A stretch of 64,000 bases of DNA from assembly GCF_041200145.1 (NCBI RefSeq), contig NZ_CP165734.1, positions 7,111,001 to 7,175,000 of the forward strand, read 5' to 3'. Shown piece after piece: positions 37,525 to 45,890 of the stretch; position 1 is the first letter of the stretch, and each line of letters opens with the position of its first letter. The notes below the pieces were generated by a model. The model saw only the letters and a list, made by a program, of their open reading frames with translations, was not told the origin of the DNA and made no database searches. The position numbers and the translations under genes were made by a program. Origin of the DNA: Bradyrhizobium sp. LLZ17. Its GTDB lineage: Bacteria; Pseudomonadota; Alphaproteobacteria; Rhizobiales; Xanthobacteraceae.

Positions 37525-37959
37525 GTGGTTATTGCCGCTCTTCTTCGGCTCGTCGCGTGGCTGCTCGCGGCCGCTGTCACTTTGGTAACGCTCGGACCTG
37601 AGGACGTTCGGCCTTATCCTGTTCTCGGACAGCAAGGCGATCATGCGCTCGCCTTCCTTCTGATCGGGATTTTCTTCGGTCTCGCCTATCCGCAGCGGCG
37701 CTGGACTGGTTCAGCTGTCGCCGTTGCCCTGATCGGCCTACTTGAGTTCATGCAATTATGGGTGCCGGGACGGCATGCGAGGTTTGAGGATTTTGTGGTC
37801 GATGCACTCTCGGTCTGCTTCGGCTTCGCTGGGTCCGCAGCTGCCAACTGGATGATGGCGCAACTTCGGCCAGGATCCCGGCGCGGTGCGGATCTGCAAA
37901 CGGCGCGACTCCCTAAGGCCGGCGATACGTCGGCGGCAGTCGCCGACCAACGACGATGA
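37525..37959 (+). CDS. VanZ-like membrane protein
   Basis: A 144-residue membrane protein with four hydrophobic segments. The VanZ-family pattern is visible: DVRPYPVLGQQGDHALAFLLIGIFFGLAYP, then LIGLLEFMQLWVPGRHARFEDFVVDALSVCFGFAGSAAA. The conserved DHxxAF and GRxxxxxDxxxN-like stretches match, although the usual final Asn is not seen. GTG 37525 follows GAGG at 7 bases; the frame is open to TTG 37444. It lies at the edge of the polysaccharide region, a common place for VanZ-like genes. Confidence 0.72.
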   Translation: MVIAALLRLVAWLLAAAVTLVTLGPEDVRPYPVLGQQGDHALAFLLIGIFFGLAYPQRRWTGSAVAVALIGLLEFMQLWVPGRHARFEDFVVDALSVCFGFAGSAAANWMMAQLRPGSRRGADLQTARLPKAGDTSAAVADQRR

Positions 37960-38203
37960 AGCCGGGCGCGATCGTCTTGCGCCAAGTCTAACGATTTCGC
38001 AAGGCCAGGGCGGGTTACCCGCAGGTAAGGGATTGATCATCCAAAGCCAAGGCGTTCGGACCGCTTCTGCGGAGCAGCCGGATCTGGGCGCTCTCGAAGC
38101 CAAGGTGCCTTGGATGCGCGAGCCGGAAGTGGTTCGCAGTCGAATCGCATGCTAATTATTAGCTGAGCTGACCGCGAGGCGAACACGCAACGCTCAATCG
38201 AGC

Positions 38204-38419
38204 TCAGTGCATTGGTGCGCGGGCGCCCCGCCGCCGCCTGGGTCGCTGCCGCGGATCGCCAAGTTTGAGCTCGGCGACCAGCCGCCAGAGCTGAACCTCA
38301 TGGCCGTCCGCCAGCCGCCCAGCCCGCTCGGTTGCCGACGCGTCGTCTGGGCAGTGAAGGTTGACCACGCTCCCCAACTGGCCGTGTTCGTCCAGAACGA
38401 ATGCACGATAGTGTGGCAT
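38204..38419 (-). CDS. Small conserved rhizobial hypothetical protein
   Basis: A 71-residue protein beginning MPHYRAFVLDEHGQLGSVVN, then LHCPDDASATERAGRLADGHEVQLWRLVAEL. This is the pattern of a small family common in Bradyrhizobium (MPxYRAYVLDxDGHI...LxCxDDExA...GHDIELWR). The last 18 residues are Arg/Pro-rich. The longer minus-strand frame to 38442 and the plus-strand frame are shadows. Function unknown. Confidence 0.6.
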   Translation of the reverse strand: MPHYRAFVLDEHGQLGSVVNLHCPDDASATERAGRLADGHEVQLWRLVAELKLGDPRQRPRRRRGARAPMH

Positions 38420-38589
38420 CGCAAATCCCCACGCGCCAGCATCTTAGCTGCTGCCCCCGCGTCCGGCGTGGAGATTCTGGGTATTTACGAGCTACCCCTG
38501 ATGGGCGGTATGCCTGCCGCGATGGCCGCTGCTAACCCGCTCCTGCGCTCAGATCCTTCGCCCGATCGAATAGCTCGCGTACGCCGCTC

Positions 38590-39648
38590 TCAGCCGTGAG
38601 GGCGGAAATGTCTGGACAGCTTCCGGACTTTCGGAAGCTCGCTGCCATGGTAGCCGTCGGGATTCTGCAATTGCCAACGCCAATGGTCCGCACACATTTG
38701 CTGCAACGATCGGGTCGATTTCCAGCCCAACGCGTCGATCGCAAAGGTCGGGTCGGCATAGCAGACGGCGACATCGCCGGAACGGCGCTCCCTGATTTCA
38801 TAGGGGATCGGCCGTCCGCTCACCGCCTCAAATGTGCGAACGACCTCCAGAACGCTGCTGCCATTACCCGTGCCAAGATTGACCGTGAGCACACCGGGCT
38901 GTTTCAGTTGACGCAAGGCACTCAAATGCCCGGACGCGAGATCGAGCACATGGATGAAGTCGCGGATTCCGGTGCCGTCAGGCGTGTCGTAGTCGCTTCC
39001 CCAGATCTGCAGCTTCTCCCCGCCGCCCAATCGCCACCTGCGCTACGAACGGCAGCAGATTGTTGGGAACGCCCAGGGGGATTCTCCGATGAGCCCGCTT
39101 TCGTGCGCACCAACCGGATTGAAGTACCGCAGATTGGCGATCCGCCAACTGTTGTCGGACCTGCAGAGATCCTTCAACATCTCTTCGATGACAAGCTTTG
39201 TGCGGCCGTACGGATTGGTCGGACCGAGCGGATGCTTCTCGTCGAGCGGCAGGTATTTCGGTGTTCCGTAAACGGTCGCGGACGAGCTGAAGACGAGCGT
39301 CTTCACATCCGCCCTCTTCATGGCCGAGACGAGCCGCATCGTTCCCAGGACGTTGTTGTCGTAATACGTCATGGGCCGGACATTGGAATCCCCGACGGCC
39401 TTCAGCCCTGCAAGGTGAATGACCGAGGTCACACCGCATGCACGAAGTAGGTCGTAGATCACCTCTTCATTCCGGATATCTGCGTGCCGAAAGACGAGCG
39501 AGCGTCCGCAGATCGATTGCACCCGTTCCAGCGAAGCCCTGTTGCTGTTGGAGAGATTGTCGACGACAATGACGTCGAGCCCAGCATCTAGCAACGCGAC
39601 GCAGATATGCGACCCGATGTAACCAGCGCCTCCGGTCAACAATATCAT
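38590..39648 (-). pseudogene. galE: UDP-glucose 4-epimerase, two frameshifts
   Basis: The reconstructed product interconverts UDP-glucose and UDP-galactose for polysaccharide synthesis. The N-terminus MILLTGGAGYIGSHICVALL carries the NAD-binding motif. The catalytic SSSATVYG and YGRTK (Tyr-x3-Lys) are present, then LRYFNPVGAHESG. The frame shifts near 39075 (run of five G) and again near 39018 (run of four C), after which DTPDGTGIRDFIHVLDLASGHLSAL and NLGTGNGSSVLEVV continue to the end. Because both indels fall in homopolymers and the rest is perfectly conserved, sequencing error is at least as likely as true inactivation. ATG 39648 matches the family start. Confidence 0.82.
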
Positions 39649-39722
39649 TTCGGACACCTTCCGTGTGCGCAACTATGCGGCAAGACGCCGCAGCGTCCCG
39701 TTCGGGAATCGCGCCGGCCTTA

Positions 39723-41105
39723 TCATCTCTGCCCGACGCGCAGCGAATCGCCGGTAGTCGCATCGGTCCGGCCTGCGTCTGATGGAACATTTGAACTGCT
39801 TAGCCTTCCAGGAGAGACGGCAGGACCATCCTGGTAGTGTAGGCTGACCTCGACGGCGTCACCCGGCTGCAGCTCGGTATCCTCGCTTGCGATGATTCGT
39901 TCCCGCTCCTTATTGCCCTTCCTTATAATGGCAATCTCCAGGTTGTTGCCGGCTCCTCGCACGAGTTGTGATCGCACCATTGCAACGTACTGAAGCTTCT
40001 CGCCGACGCTCTGCAGCTTCTCGCGAGTTTGATTGAGCCTTACGCTGGTATCTTGCAGCTCACGGAACAGGTCGAGCCTGCGCTGATCATCCAGCTTTGC
40101 CAGCTTTCTGACGAACTCGTCCTGCTGCTTTTTGACCTGCAGCAGTTGCGCAGAGGTTTGCAGCTTCCGTGTTGACGACAGCAGCACCGCGCGACGCGCG
40201 TCCGTAACGCGAGGGCTGATCAAGGAGCCCTTGCCGAAGAGCTCGGTCGTTTTCTGCAGGTCTTCGAGATCCGCCTGAAGTCCTTCGTCATCTTTCTTCT
40301 GCTGCTCTGACAACACGCGGACCTCGTCGTCTCCCTGTCGAATACCGTGCTGGAGATACGTTTTTTCCTGCTGATAATCACTCTGCTTGGTCTTGAGATA
40401 TTCCTTTTCCGCATTAACGATTTCCGAAATCGCCGATCGAGCCAAGGGCGCGTCCATCAGAGCGCCGGGGCTGATCTGGGCTCCCTCTCCAAGTTCAGTC
40501 TTGATGCGCCACAAACGCGCCTGTTCTTTGGCCAGCTCTGTCCAAAGTGAACCATACTCGCTCCTCAGGTCTGCTGACTCGAGATAAGGGTTGTTCATTC
40601 TCATACGCATGATGTCGTAGCCGCCTGCAACGGCGACGAGCTGGCGTGCGGTGATAGACGGACGATAAGGGTACTCACCGGGCTTTGATACATCCCCATT
40701 TACGTATACGGGCTTGTACTCTGCGATGACCGTCGTGACCTCGTCTGCGTCGATCACGACGACCGCCTCACGGCCATCCGACGTCCTCTGTCGAAACGCC
40801 TTGCTTGCCAGTGCAGCGCCGATTTTGGCTTGGATCTGCGGTAGGGGCAAGCCGGCCACCGGAAGGGTTCCGACCAGTGGCAACGAAACATTTCCGTCCA
40901 TTTGAACGGCAGCACGATGCCGCAGCTCCGGCACGCCCGCCACTGCAACCTCCAGCACATCTCCGATGTTTACCAGATATTCTGCCTTCGATGGAGTGAC
41001 GAAAGTTGTCAAGCTAACAGCCACCAAGGCCCATTTGATGCAACGACGCAGGTCGCTGCTCGAGGCCTCGAGATGAAAGGTATTGCGCAGTCTGGAGTTC
41101 GGCAT
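39723..41105 (-). CDS. Polysaccharide export protein, ExoF/Wza-type (OPX)
   Basis: A 460-residue periplasmic/outer-membrane export component. A hydrophobic export signal (residues 23-41, ending TPSKAEY) leads into the Poly_export domain (YLVNIGDVLEVAVAGVPELRHRAAVQMDGNVSLPLVGTLPVAGLPL). A SLBB-like stretch follows (KPVYVNGDVSKPGEYPYRPSITARQLVAVAGGY). A coiled-coil region (about 190-390) then precedes a second SLBB-like end (ELQPGDAVEVSLHY). The long coiled coil is typical of rhizobial ExoF rather than short Wza. It lies about 75 bases upstream of galE on the same strand. Confidence 0.85.
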   Translation of the reverse strand: MPNSRLRNTFHLEASSSDLRRCIKWALVAVSLTTFVTPSKAEYLVNIGDVLEVAVAGVPELRHRAAVQMDGNVSLPLVGTLPVAGLPLPQIQAKIGAALASKAFRQRTSDGREAVVVIDADEVTTVIAEYKPVYVNGDVSKPGEYPYRPSITARQLVAVAGGYDIMRMRMNNPYLESADLRSEYGSLWTELAKEQARLWRIKTELGEGAQISPGALMDAPLARSAISEIVNAEKEYLKTKQSDYQQEKTYLQHGIRQGDDEVRVLSEQQKKDDEGLQADLEDLQKTTELFGKGSLISPRVTDARRAVLLSSTRKLQTSAQLLQVKKQQDEFVRKLAKLDDQRRLDLFRELQDTSVRLNQTREKLQSVGEKLQYVAMVRSQLVRGAGNNLEIAIIRKGNKERERIIASEDTELQPGDAVEVSLHYQDGPAVSPGRLSSSNVPSDAGRTDATTGDSLRVGQR

Positions 41106-41773
41106 TGCGTCATTCCCCGTACGAGCTGGTCACCGAAGTGAAAGCCTTTCAAATTTGTTCGCGGAAGGCAGCGCGTCGATGACCGTCCGAATGACCGTCT
41201 AGTCGGGCGATCCGCAAGATAAGTTCTATGCTCTCATTTACGCCAAACCGCTCGGTGCTATTCTGTTCGACTGATCGGTCCTCATGCCCGTCGAAATTTA
41301 TTGGAGCGGGCGCTTCGTTAGCTGCCCGAGTCTAATCCCGCGCCGTCGCGGCTCAATCGACCATCGTAGTTACCCACTTATTGCCGGTCCCATCCAGTCA
41401 TTGCCAATTTCCATCCAGCGACCCGGACTGTATTGATTCCGTCCAAGTGGAGAGTGATCGGGTGGCTGACTGCTATGCGTTGCGCGTCCTTCACCAATTT
41501 GCCGGTGTCTAACAAGCTTCCGGCACATTCGGTCGCTTGGGGCAGCGCGACCGCCCGAGCGCGGGAAGGGGCAGATTGACTGTTCGATTTGAATTGGTAG
41601 CAGGTGCCGAGTTCCTGCCCGCAGCTTGTTCGGCCTGTTTCGCAACTCATCTGCATGGACCCGGGCCTACATGTGGGAGAATGCGATCGCAACTTCGCAG
41701 CTTCCGCACACGGTTTGCGCGGTCGCTACGTGCTCGTCTCATACTGCTCCAGAAATTACGATTGGGAGCGACC
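41106..41773. other. Divergent intergenic region
   Basis: Between the export gene (minus) and the FAD oxidoreductase (plus), about 670 bp. Open frames here are shadows. Promoters for both directions must lie in it, but I see no motif I can defend. Confidence 0.4.
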
Positions 41774-43047
41774 ATGGCTAGTTTGTCGGATCTACCGGTA
41801 GCGATCGTTGGAGCAGGACCTTATGGCCTCTCCGTCGCGGCGCATTTGCGCTACTGTGGTGTGCCGTTTCGAATATTCGGTACGCCGATGCGTCGGTGGC
41901 GAGAGCAAATGCCGGTAGGCATGTTTCTGAAATCTGAAGAGCACGCGTCAAGCCTTGCCGATCCGTCCGGGCACTACACGCTACAGCAATTCTGCGCAGC
42001 AGCAGGATTGTCCCTCGCGAAGGCTCCTATTCCGCTCGACACATTCACCAGATACGCATTGTCATTTCAGCAGCGTCTCGTTCCCGTGGTGGAAGATGTA
42101 TTGGTGACGGCGCTCGACAAGAGACCAGGCGGGTTTGACTTGAGGCTGGCTGACGGGGAAAGAGTCAGGGTTAAAAGTGTTGTTATCGCGACCGGCTTGT
42201 CACATGCGGAGTATATTCCCCAGGAACTGGCGCAGTTGCCCGGAGAGCTGCGATCGCACAGCAGTGTCCATCGCGACCTGAGCCACTTCAAAGATCGCGA
42301 CGTTATTGTCATCGGTGCGGGACAGTCGGCTCTCGAGACTGCAGCTCTGTTGAACGAGGCGCAGGCAAAGGTGAGTCTACTCGTACGCGGGTCTTCGATT
42401 AGCTGGAATCAGATCCCCTCATCTGATGCTCGATCGCTCTGGCAACGAACGCGGCGGCCAGACTCCACGCTGGGAGCCGGGCTTCAAACGTGGTTCTGCG
42501 CAAATGCCCCCTTTATGTTCTACTACCTACCCCAAAGGGCGCGTCTCGACATGGTGCGAGGCAGCGCGCGGCGCGAAGCGTTGCTGGGTCCTGCTGGCGC
42601 GTGGTGGCTTCGGGAGCGGGTCCTCGGCCGTGTCCAGATCCTGTTGGCCCAATCTGTGTTAGGCGCGACGACGAGAGGGGGAGGGCAGTGCTCCACGTCA
42701 GTGGACAGAATGGAAGATCACCAGATCTCGCGGCCGACCATGTCATCGCTGCGACAGGCTATCGATTTGCCGCCAATTCGCTGCCGTTCGTCGATACGTC
42801 CTTGCTGCGCGAGCTGCGTTGCGTCGAGCAGGTTCCCCTGCTGTCTTCCAGCTTCGAGTCTTCAATCCCAGGTCTCTATTTCACCGGGCTCGCGAGCGCC
42901 TACAACTTTGGGCCGGTGATGCGTTTCCTGTGTGGGTGTCAGTACACGGCCGAGCGCATCTGCCGCAGTATAAGCGAAAGGCAAGCGCCATCCCGCTCGG
43001 CTTTGGCGACGACGCTGGTTTCCGAGCACAACCCGAACAGCTCATAA
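41774..43047 (+). pseudogene. FAD/NAD(P)-dependent oxidoreductase (flavin monooxygenase-like), one frameshift
   Basis: About 424 residues if repaired. An N-terminal FAD site (LPVAIVGAGPYGLSVAAHL), a substrate region (KSEEHASSLADPSGHYTLQQFC), the NADPH site (VIVIGAGQSALETAALLNEAQAKVSLLVRG) and the C-terminal ATG motif (HVIAATGYRFAANSLPFVD...SSIPGLYFTGLASAYNFGPVMRFL) mark the lysine/ornithine-hydroxylase-like flavoprotein class. The frame shifts near 42665, beside a run of five G. The N-terminal frame also extends falsely upstream to 41537. It is followed 10 bases later by an ATP-grasp ligase, probably in one operon. Either a real enzyme with a sequencing error, or inactive. Confidence 0.75.
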
Positions 43048-43057
43048 GACACCGCTC

Positions 43058-44395
43058 ATGACCGCTCCTGTCCCCGTGCTTATCCTGAAGACCGGGAGCT
43101 ACGCTATTCACCATGGGCAGCTTGGCATCATACGAAGCCTGGGAAGGTTGGGCATACCCGTATACACGGTTGCTGAGGATCACCTGACTCCGGCGGGCAC
43201 TTCCAGATATCTGGCAGGAAAGTTTGTATGGCACGCGGGCGATCTGCCAACACCGCAGCTCCTTGAAGCGTTGGCGAAGATCGGCCAAAATCTCGACAGG
43301 CCCACAATCCTCATTCCCACAGATGATCTGGGGGCTATCCTGGTCGCCGAAGAATCCGCGACGCTGCGGCAGTGGTACGTATTTCCTGATATATCAGCCG
43401 GCTTGCCGCGAAAACTCGCGAACAAGCAGATGCTGTACGCGCTCTGCCGTCAAATAGGCGTGCCCTGCCCGAACACGCAGTGCCCCACGTCGATCTCAGA
43501 TGTGCACGAATTTGCGGTATCCGCGAGATTCCCGATTGTTGTTAAGCCGGCAGCGGGATGGCTCCATCCGAAGCTAAGGGTGTCAATCGTTCACTCAGAA
43601 CAAGAGCTTGTCGATGGCTGGCATCGAGCGGGGGGCTCGCAGAGTCCGAACTTGCTGCTTCAAGAATACATTCCTCCTGGAGCGGACTGGTTCTTCCACG
43701 GCTACTGCAACGGCGCGTCGGATTGCCTGGCTGGCTTCACGGGAATGAAACTACGATCCTATCCGCCACACGCTGGAATGACTACGTTGGGCAGGTCCAC
43801 AACCAATGACGTTCTGCTCCATCATGCCCAGACTTTGCTCAAGGCGATATCCTATGCGGGCATAATGGATTTGGACTTTCGCTTCGACGAGCGAGATCGA
43901 CAGTACAAGCTTCTGGATTTCAATCCGCGCATCGGTGCCCAGTTTCGCGTGTTCGTGGACGACAACGGTCTCGACGTTGCGAGAGCTCTCTACTGTGATC
44001 TCACCGGGCAGACTGTGCGACGCTCCAAACAGGTCGATGGGCGCGTTCTTATTGTAGAACCGGACGATCTGCGTGCAAGTGCGAACTACTTTTGGCGGGG
44101 CGAACTGTCGGCCTATGATTGGTTGCGTTCATTCAAGGGTCGGAAGGAGCTCGCTTGGCTCAACTGGGATGATCCTCTGCCTTGCCTGATGGTGTGGGCT
44201 CGTTTTGCGATCCGAGGCGTTGGCAAAATACTCCGAATCGGGCCGTTTGAGTACGCCACGCGCCGGTCGGCTGGTTCGGATCTGGAGCACAAACCGGATC
44301 AGGTGATCCCGCGTTCGCGCTACGGCTCGTGGTCGGGCTTGATCTCGGTCGTAGGTTCACTGCGGCATTATCTGGCGAGGCCGTGGTGGAATTAA
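43058..44395 (+). CDS. ATP-grasp ligase (carboxylate-amine ligase-like)
   Basis: A 445-residue enzyme with an N-terminal pre-ATP-grasp domain (VLILKTGSYAIHHGQLGIIRSLGRLGIPVYTVAED), a central region (PRKLANKQMLYALCRQIGVPCPNTQ, FPIVVKPAAGWLHPKLRVSIVHS, LLLQEYIPPGADWFFHGYCN) and metal-binding residues in MDLDFRFDE...YKLLDFNPRIGAQFRVF. ATP-grasp ligases join a carboxylate to an amine or similar nucleophile via an acyl phosphate. Next to a flavoprotein in a polysaccharide locus it may add an amino-acid-like substituent to a sugar acid, but that is inference. Intact, with the start 10 bases after the oxidoreductase stop. Confidence 0.85.
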   Translation: MTAPVPVLILKTGSYAIHHGQLGIIRSLGRLGIPVYTVAEDHLTPAGTSRYLAGKFVWHAGDLPTPQLLEALAKIGQNLDRPTILIPTDDLGAILVAEESATLRQWYVFPDISAGLPRKLANKQMLYALCRQIGVPCPNTQCPTSISDVHEFAVSARFPIVVKPAAGWLHPKLRVSIVHSEQELVDGWHRAGGSQSPNLLLQEYIPPGADWFFHGYCNGASDCLAGFTGMKLRSYPPHAGMTTLGRSTTNDVLLHHAQTLLKAISYAGIMDLDFRFDERDRQYKLLDFNPRIGAQFRVFVDDNGLDVARALYCDLTGQTVRRSKQVDGRVLIVEPDDLRASANYFWRGELSAYDWLRSFKGRKELAWLNWDDPLPCLMVWARFAIRGVGKILRIGPFEYATRRSAGSDLEHKPDQVIPRSRYGSWSGLISVVGSLRHYLARPWWN

Positions 44396-44465
44396 CGGGT
44401 GTGGAGCGTACTAGCTCGCTCGGAACGGCGCATTAGTCGCCCGCCATCCATGAAGCTAGCTTCCT

Positions 44466-45890
44466 CTACCGCTCCCGCAGCGCCTCCTGCTTGTATCTCG
44501 CCAGCGGTGAAAGAAGGTAGCTGATGATCCTGCGCGTGCCGGTTTTGACCTCGACCGTCACCGCCATGCCCGGGCCGAGCTTCACGAGCTTATCTTCCAC
44601 TTGCATGTGCGTGCGGTCGAGTGAAACGCGCGCCGCATATTCCAGCTCCTGGCCCTTCGGCTCGCTGCTGCCTTGCGCCGTGCCCGACGCGCGGTCGTTC
44701 GATCCGCCCTGCCTGTCCCGGGTGATGGCGTCGGTCGACACGCTAAGCACGTCCCCATGCAGGAGGCCATAGCGCGTGAAGTTGAACGTATCGATCTTGA
44801 TCTCCGCCTTCTGTCCAGGATGGACGAAGCCGATGTCGCGGTTGGAGAGCATGGCCTCTATCTCGAGCTGGCTCTCGCTTGGAACCACGATGGCCAGCGC
44901 CTGCGCCGGCGTCACCACGCCTCCCACCGTGTGAACGGCGAGCTGTTGCACGACGCCGTCGACCGGCGCAGTCAAATGCTGAAGCTTCGAGCGCCGCTCC
45001 GCCTTGACCACTTCCTGCGCAGCGCTCGCGGCCTTCTGCTCGGCTTTCGCAAGTGCGTCATAGGTCGCACGACGATACTCCGCGGCGGTTCTGTCCTTGG
45101 TTTCCTTCAGCAAGGCGATCGCTGCGTCGGCTTCGCGGAGCCGGCTCTGCTGGAGGACCAGATCCTGCTGAAGGCCGACCAGCTCCTGATACTCGGAGAG
45201 ATAGACAACCTTCGAAGCCAAGGCCTTGTCGACGAGGGTCTTGCGAATGTCGACCCGCTCCTGAAGCACCGGTATCGTCGCCTGGAGCTTCGCCACGCTC
45301 GCCGACGTGGTGGCCCGCTCCGCTTCCTTCTGACCCTGCTGACGCTCGATCTCGGCGAGCTTGGCGCTCTGCTCGGCGCGCTGGCTGATCAGAAATTGGC
45401 GATGCATCTCGATCTCTGCAGCAGTTGCGCCCTGCGGTGACTTGAAGGCGGCAAGTGGATCGTCGGCGAGCGCCGCGCGCAGCCGCGCGACGTCGAGTTC
45501 GGCCGCAACGAGATCGCTTCTCTGGCGCTCCTGATCTGCCTCGGTCATCGTTGGGTCGAGCTCGATCAGAACGTCGCCGGCATTGACGGTCTGTCCGTCA
45601 CGTACGTGAATGGCGCGGACAACGCCCGTCTCGAACGGCTGGATCAGCTTGGTACGCCCGCCAGGCACGATCTTGCCCGTCGCGGTGGCGACGATATCGA
45701 CGCTGCCGAATGATGCCCACAACAGCGCGACGCAAAAGACTGCGATGATGCTCGCCCCGATCGCGCGACCGATCGGCGACGGCGGCGATTCGGTAATCTC
45801 GAGCGCCGCGGGCAGAAATGCAATTTCCTGCTCTCGGCGTCGAATCTCGGCTCTCGGAAACGTAACAATATTTCGGCTAGCGGACGTCAT
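44466..45890 (-). CDS. Type I secretion membrane-fusion protein (HlyD/PrsE family)
   Basis: A 474-residue periplasmic adaptor. It has a cytosolic N-terminus, one TM helix (about residues 46-66, IGASIIAVFCVALLWASFG), a biotinyl-lipoyl-like half (GKIVPGGRTKLIQPFETGVVRAIHVRDGQTVNAGDVLIELD), a long coiled coil (about 125-300) and the HlyD C-terminal beta region (LTAPVDGVVQQLAVHTVGGVV, GQKAEIKIDTFNFTRYGLLHG). The ATG at 45890 overlaps the exporter gene by 14 bases. An outer-membrane TolC partner is not in the window. Confidence 0.93.
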   Translation of the reverse strand: MTSASRNIVTFPRAEIRRREQEIAFLPAALEITESPPSPIGRAIGASIIAVFCVALLWASFGSVDIVATATGKIVPGGRTKLIQPFETGVVRAIHVRDGQTVNAGDVLIELDPTMTEADQERQRSDLVAAELDVARLRAALADDPLAAFKSPQGATAAEIEMHRQFLISQRAEQSAKLAEIERQQGQKEAERATTSASVAKLQATIPVLQERVDIRKTLVDKALASKVVYLSEYQELVGLQQDLVLQQSRLREADAAIALLKETKDRTAAEYRRATYDALAKAEQKAASAAQEVVKAERRSKLQHLTAPVDGVVQQLAVHTVGGVVTPAQALAIVVPSESQLEIEAMLSNRDIGFVHPGQKAEIKIDTFNFTRYGLLHGDVLSVSTDAITRDRQGGSNDRASGTAQGSSEPKGQELEYAARVSLDRTHMQVEDKLVKLGPGMAVTVEVKTGTRRIISYLLSPLARYKQEALRER

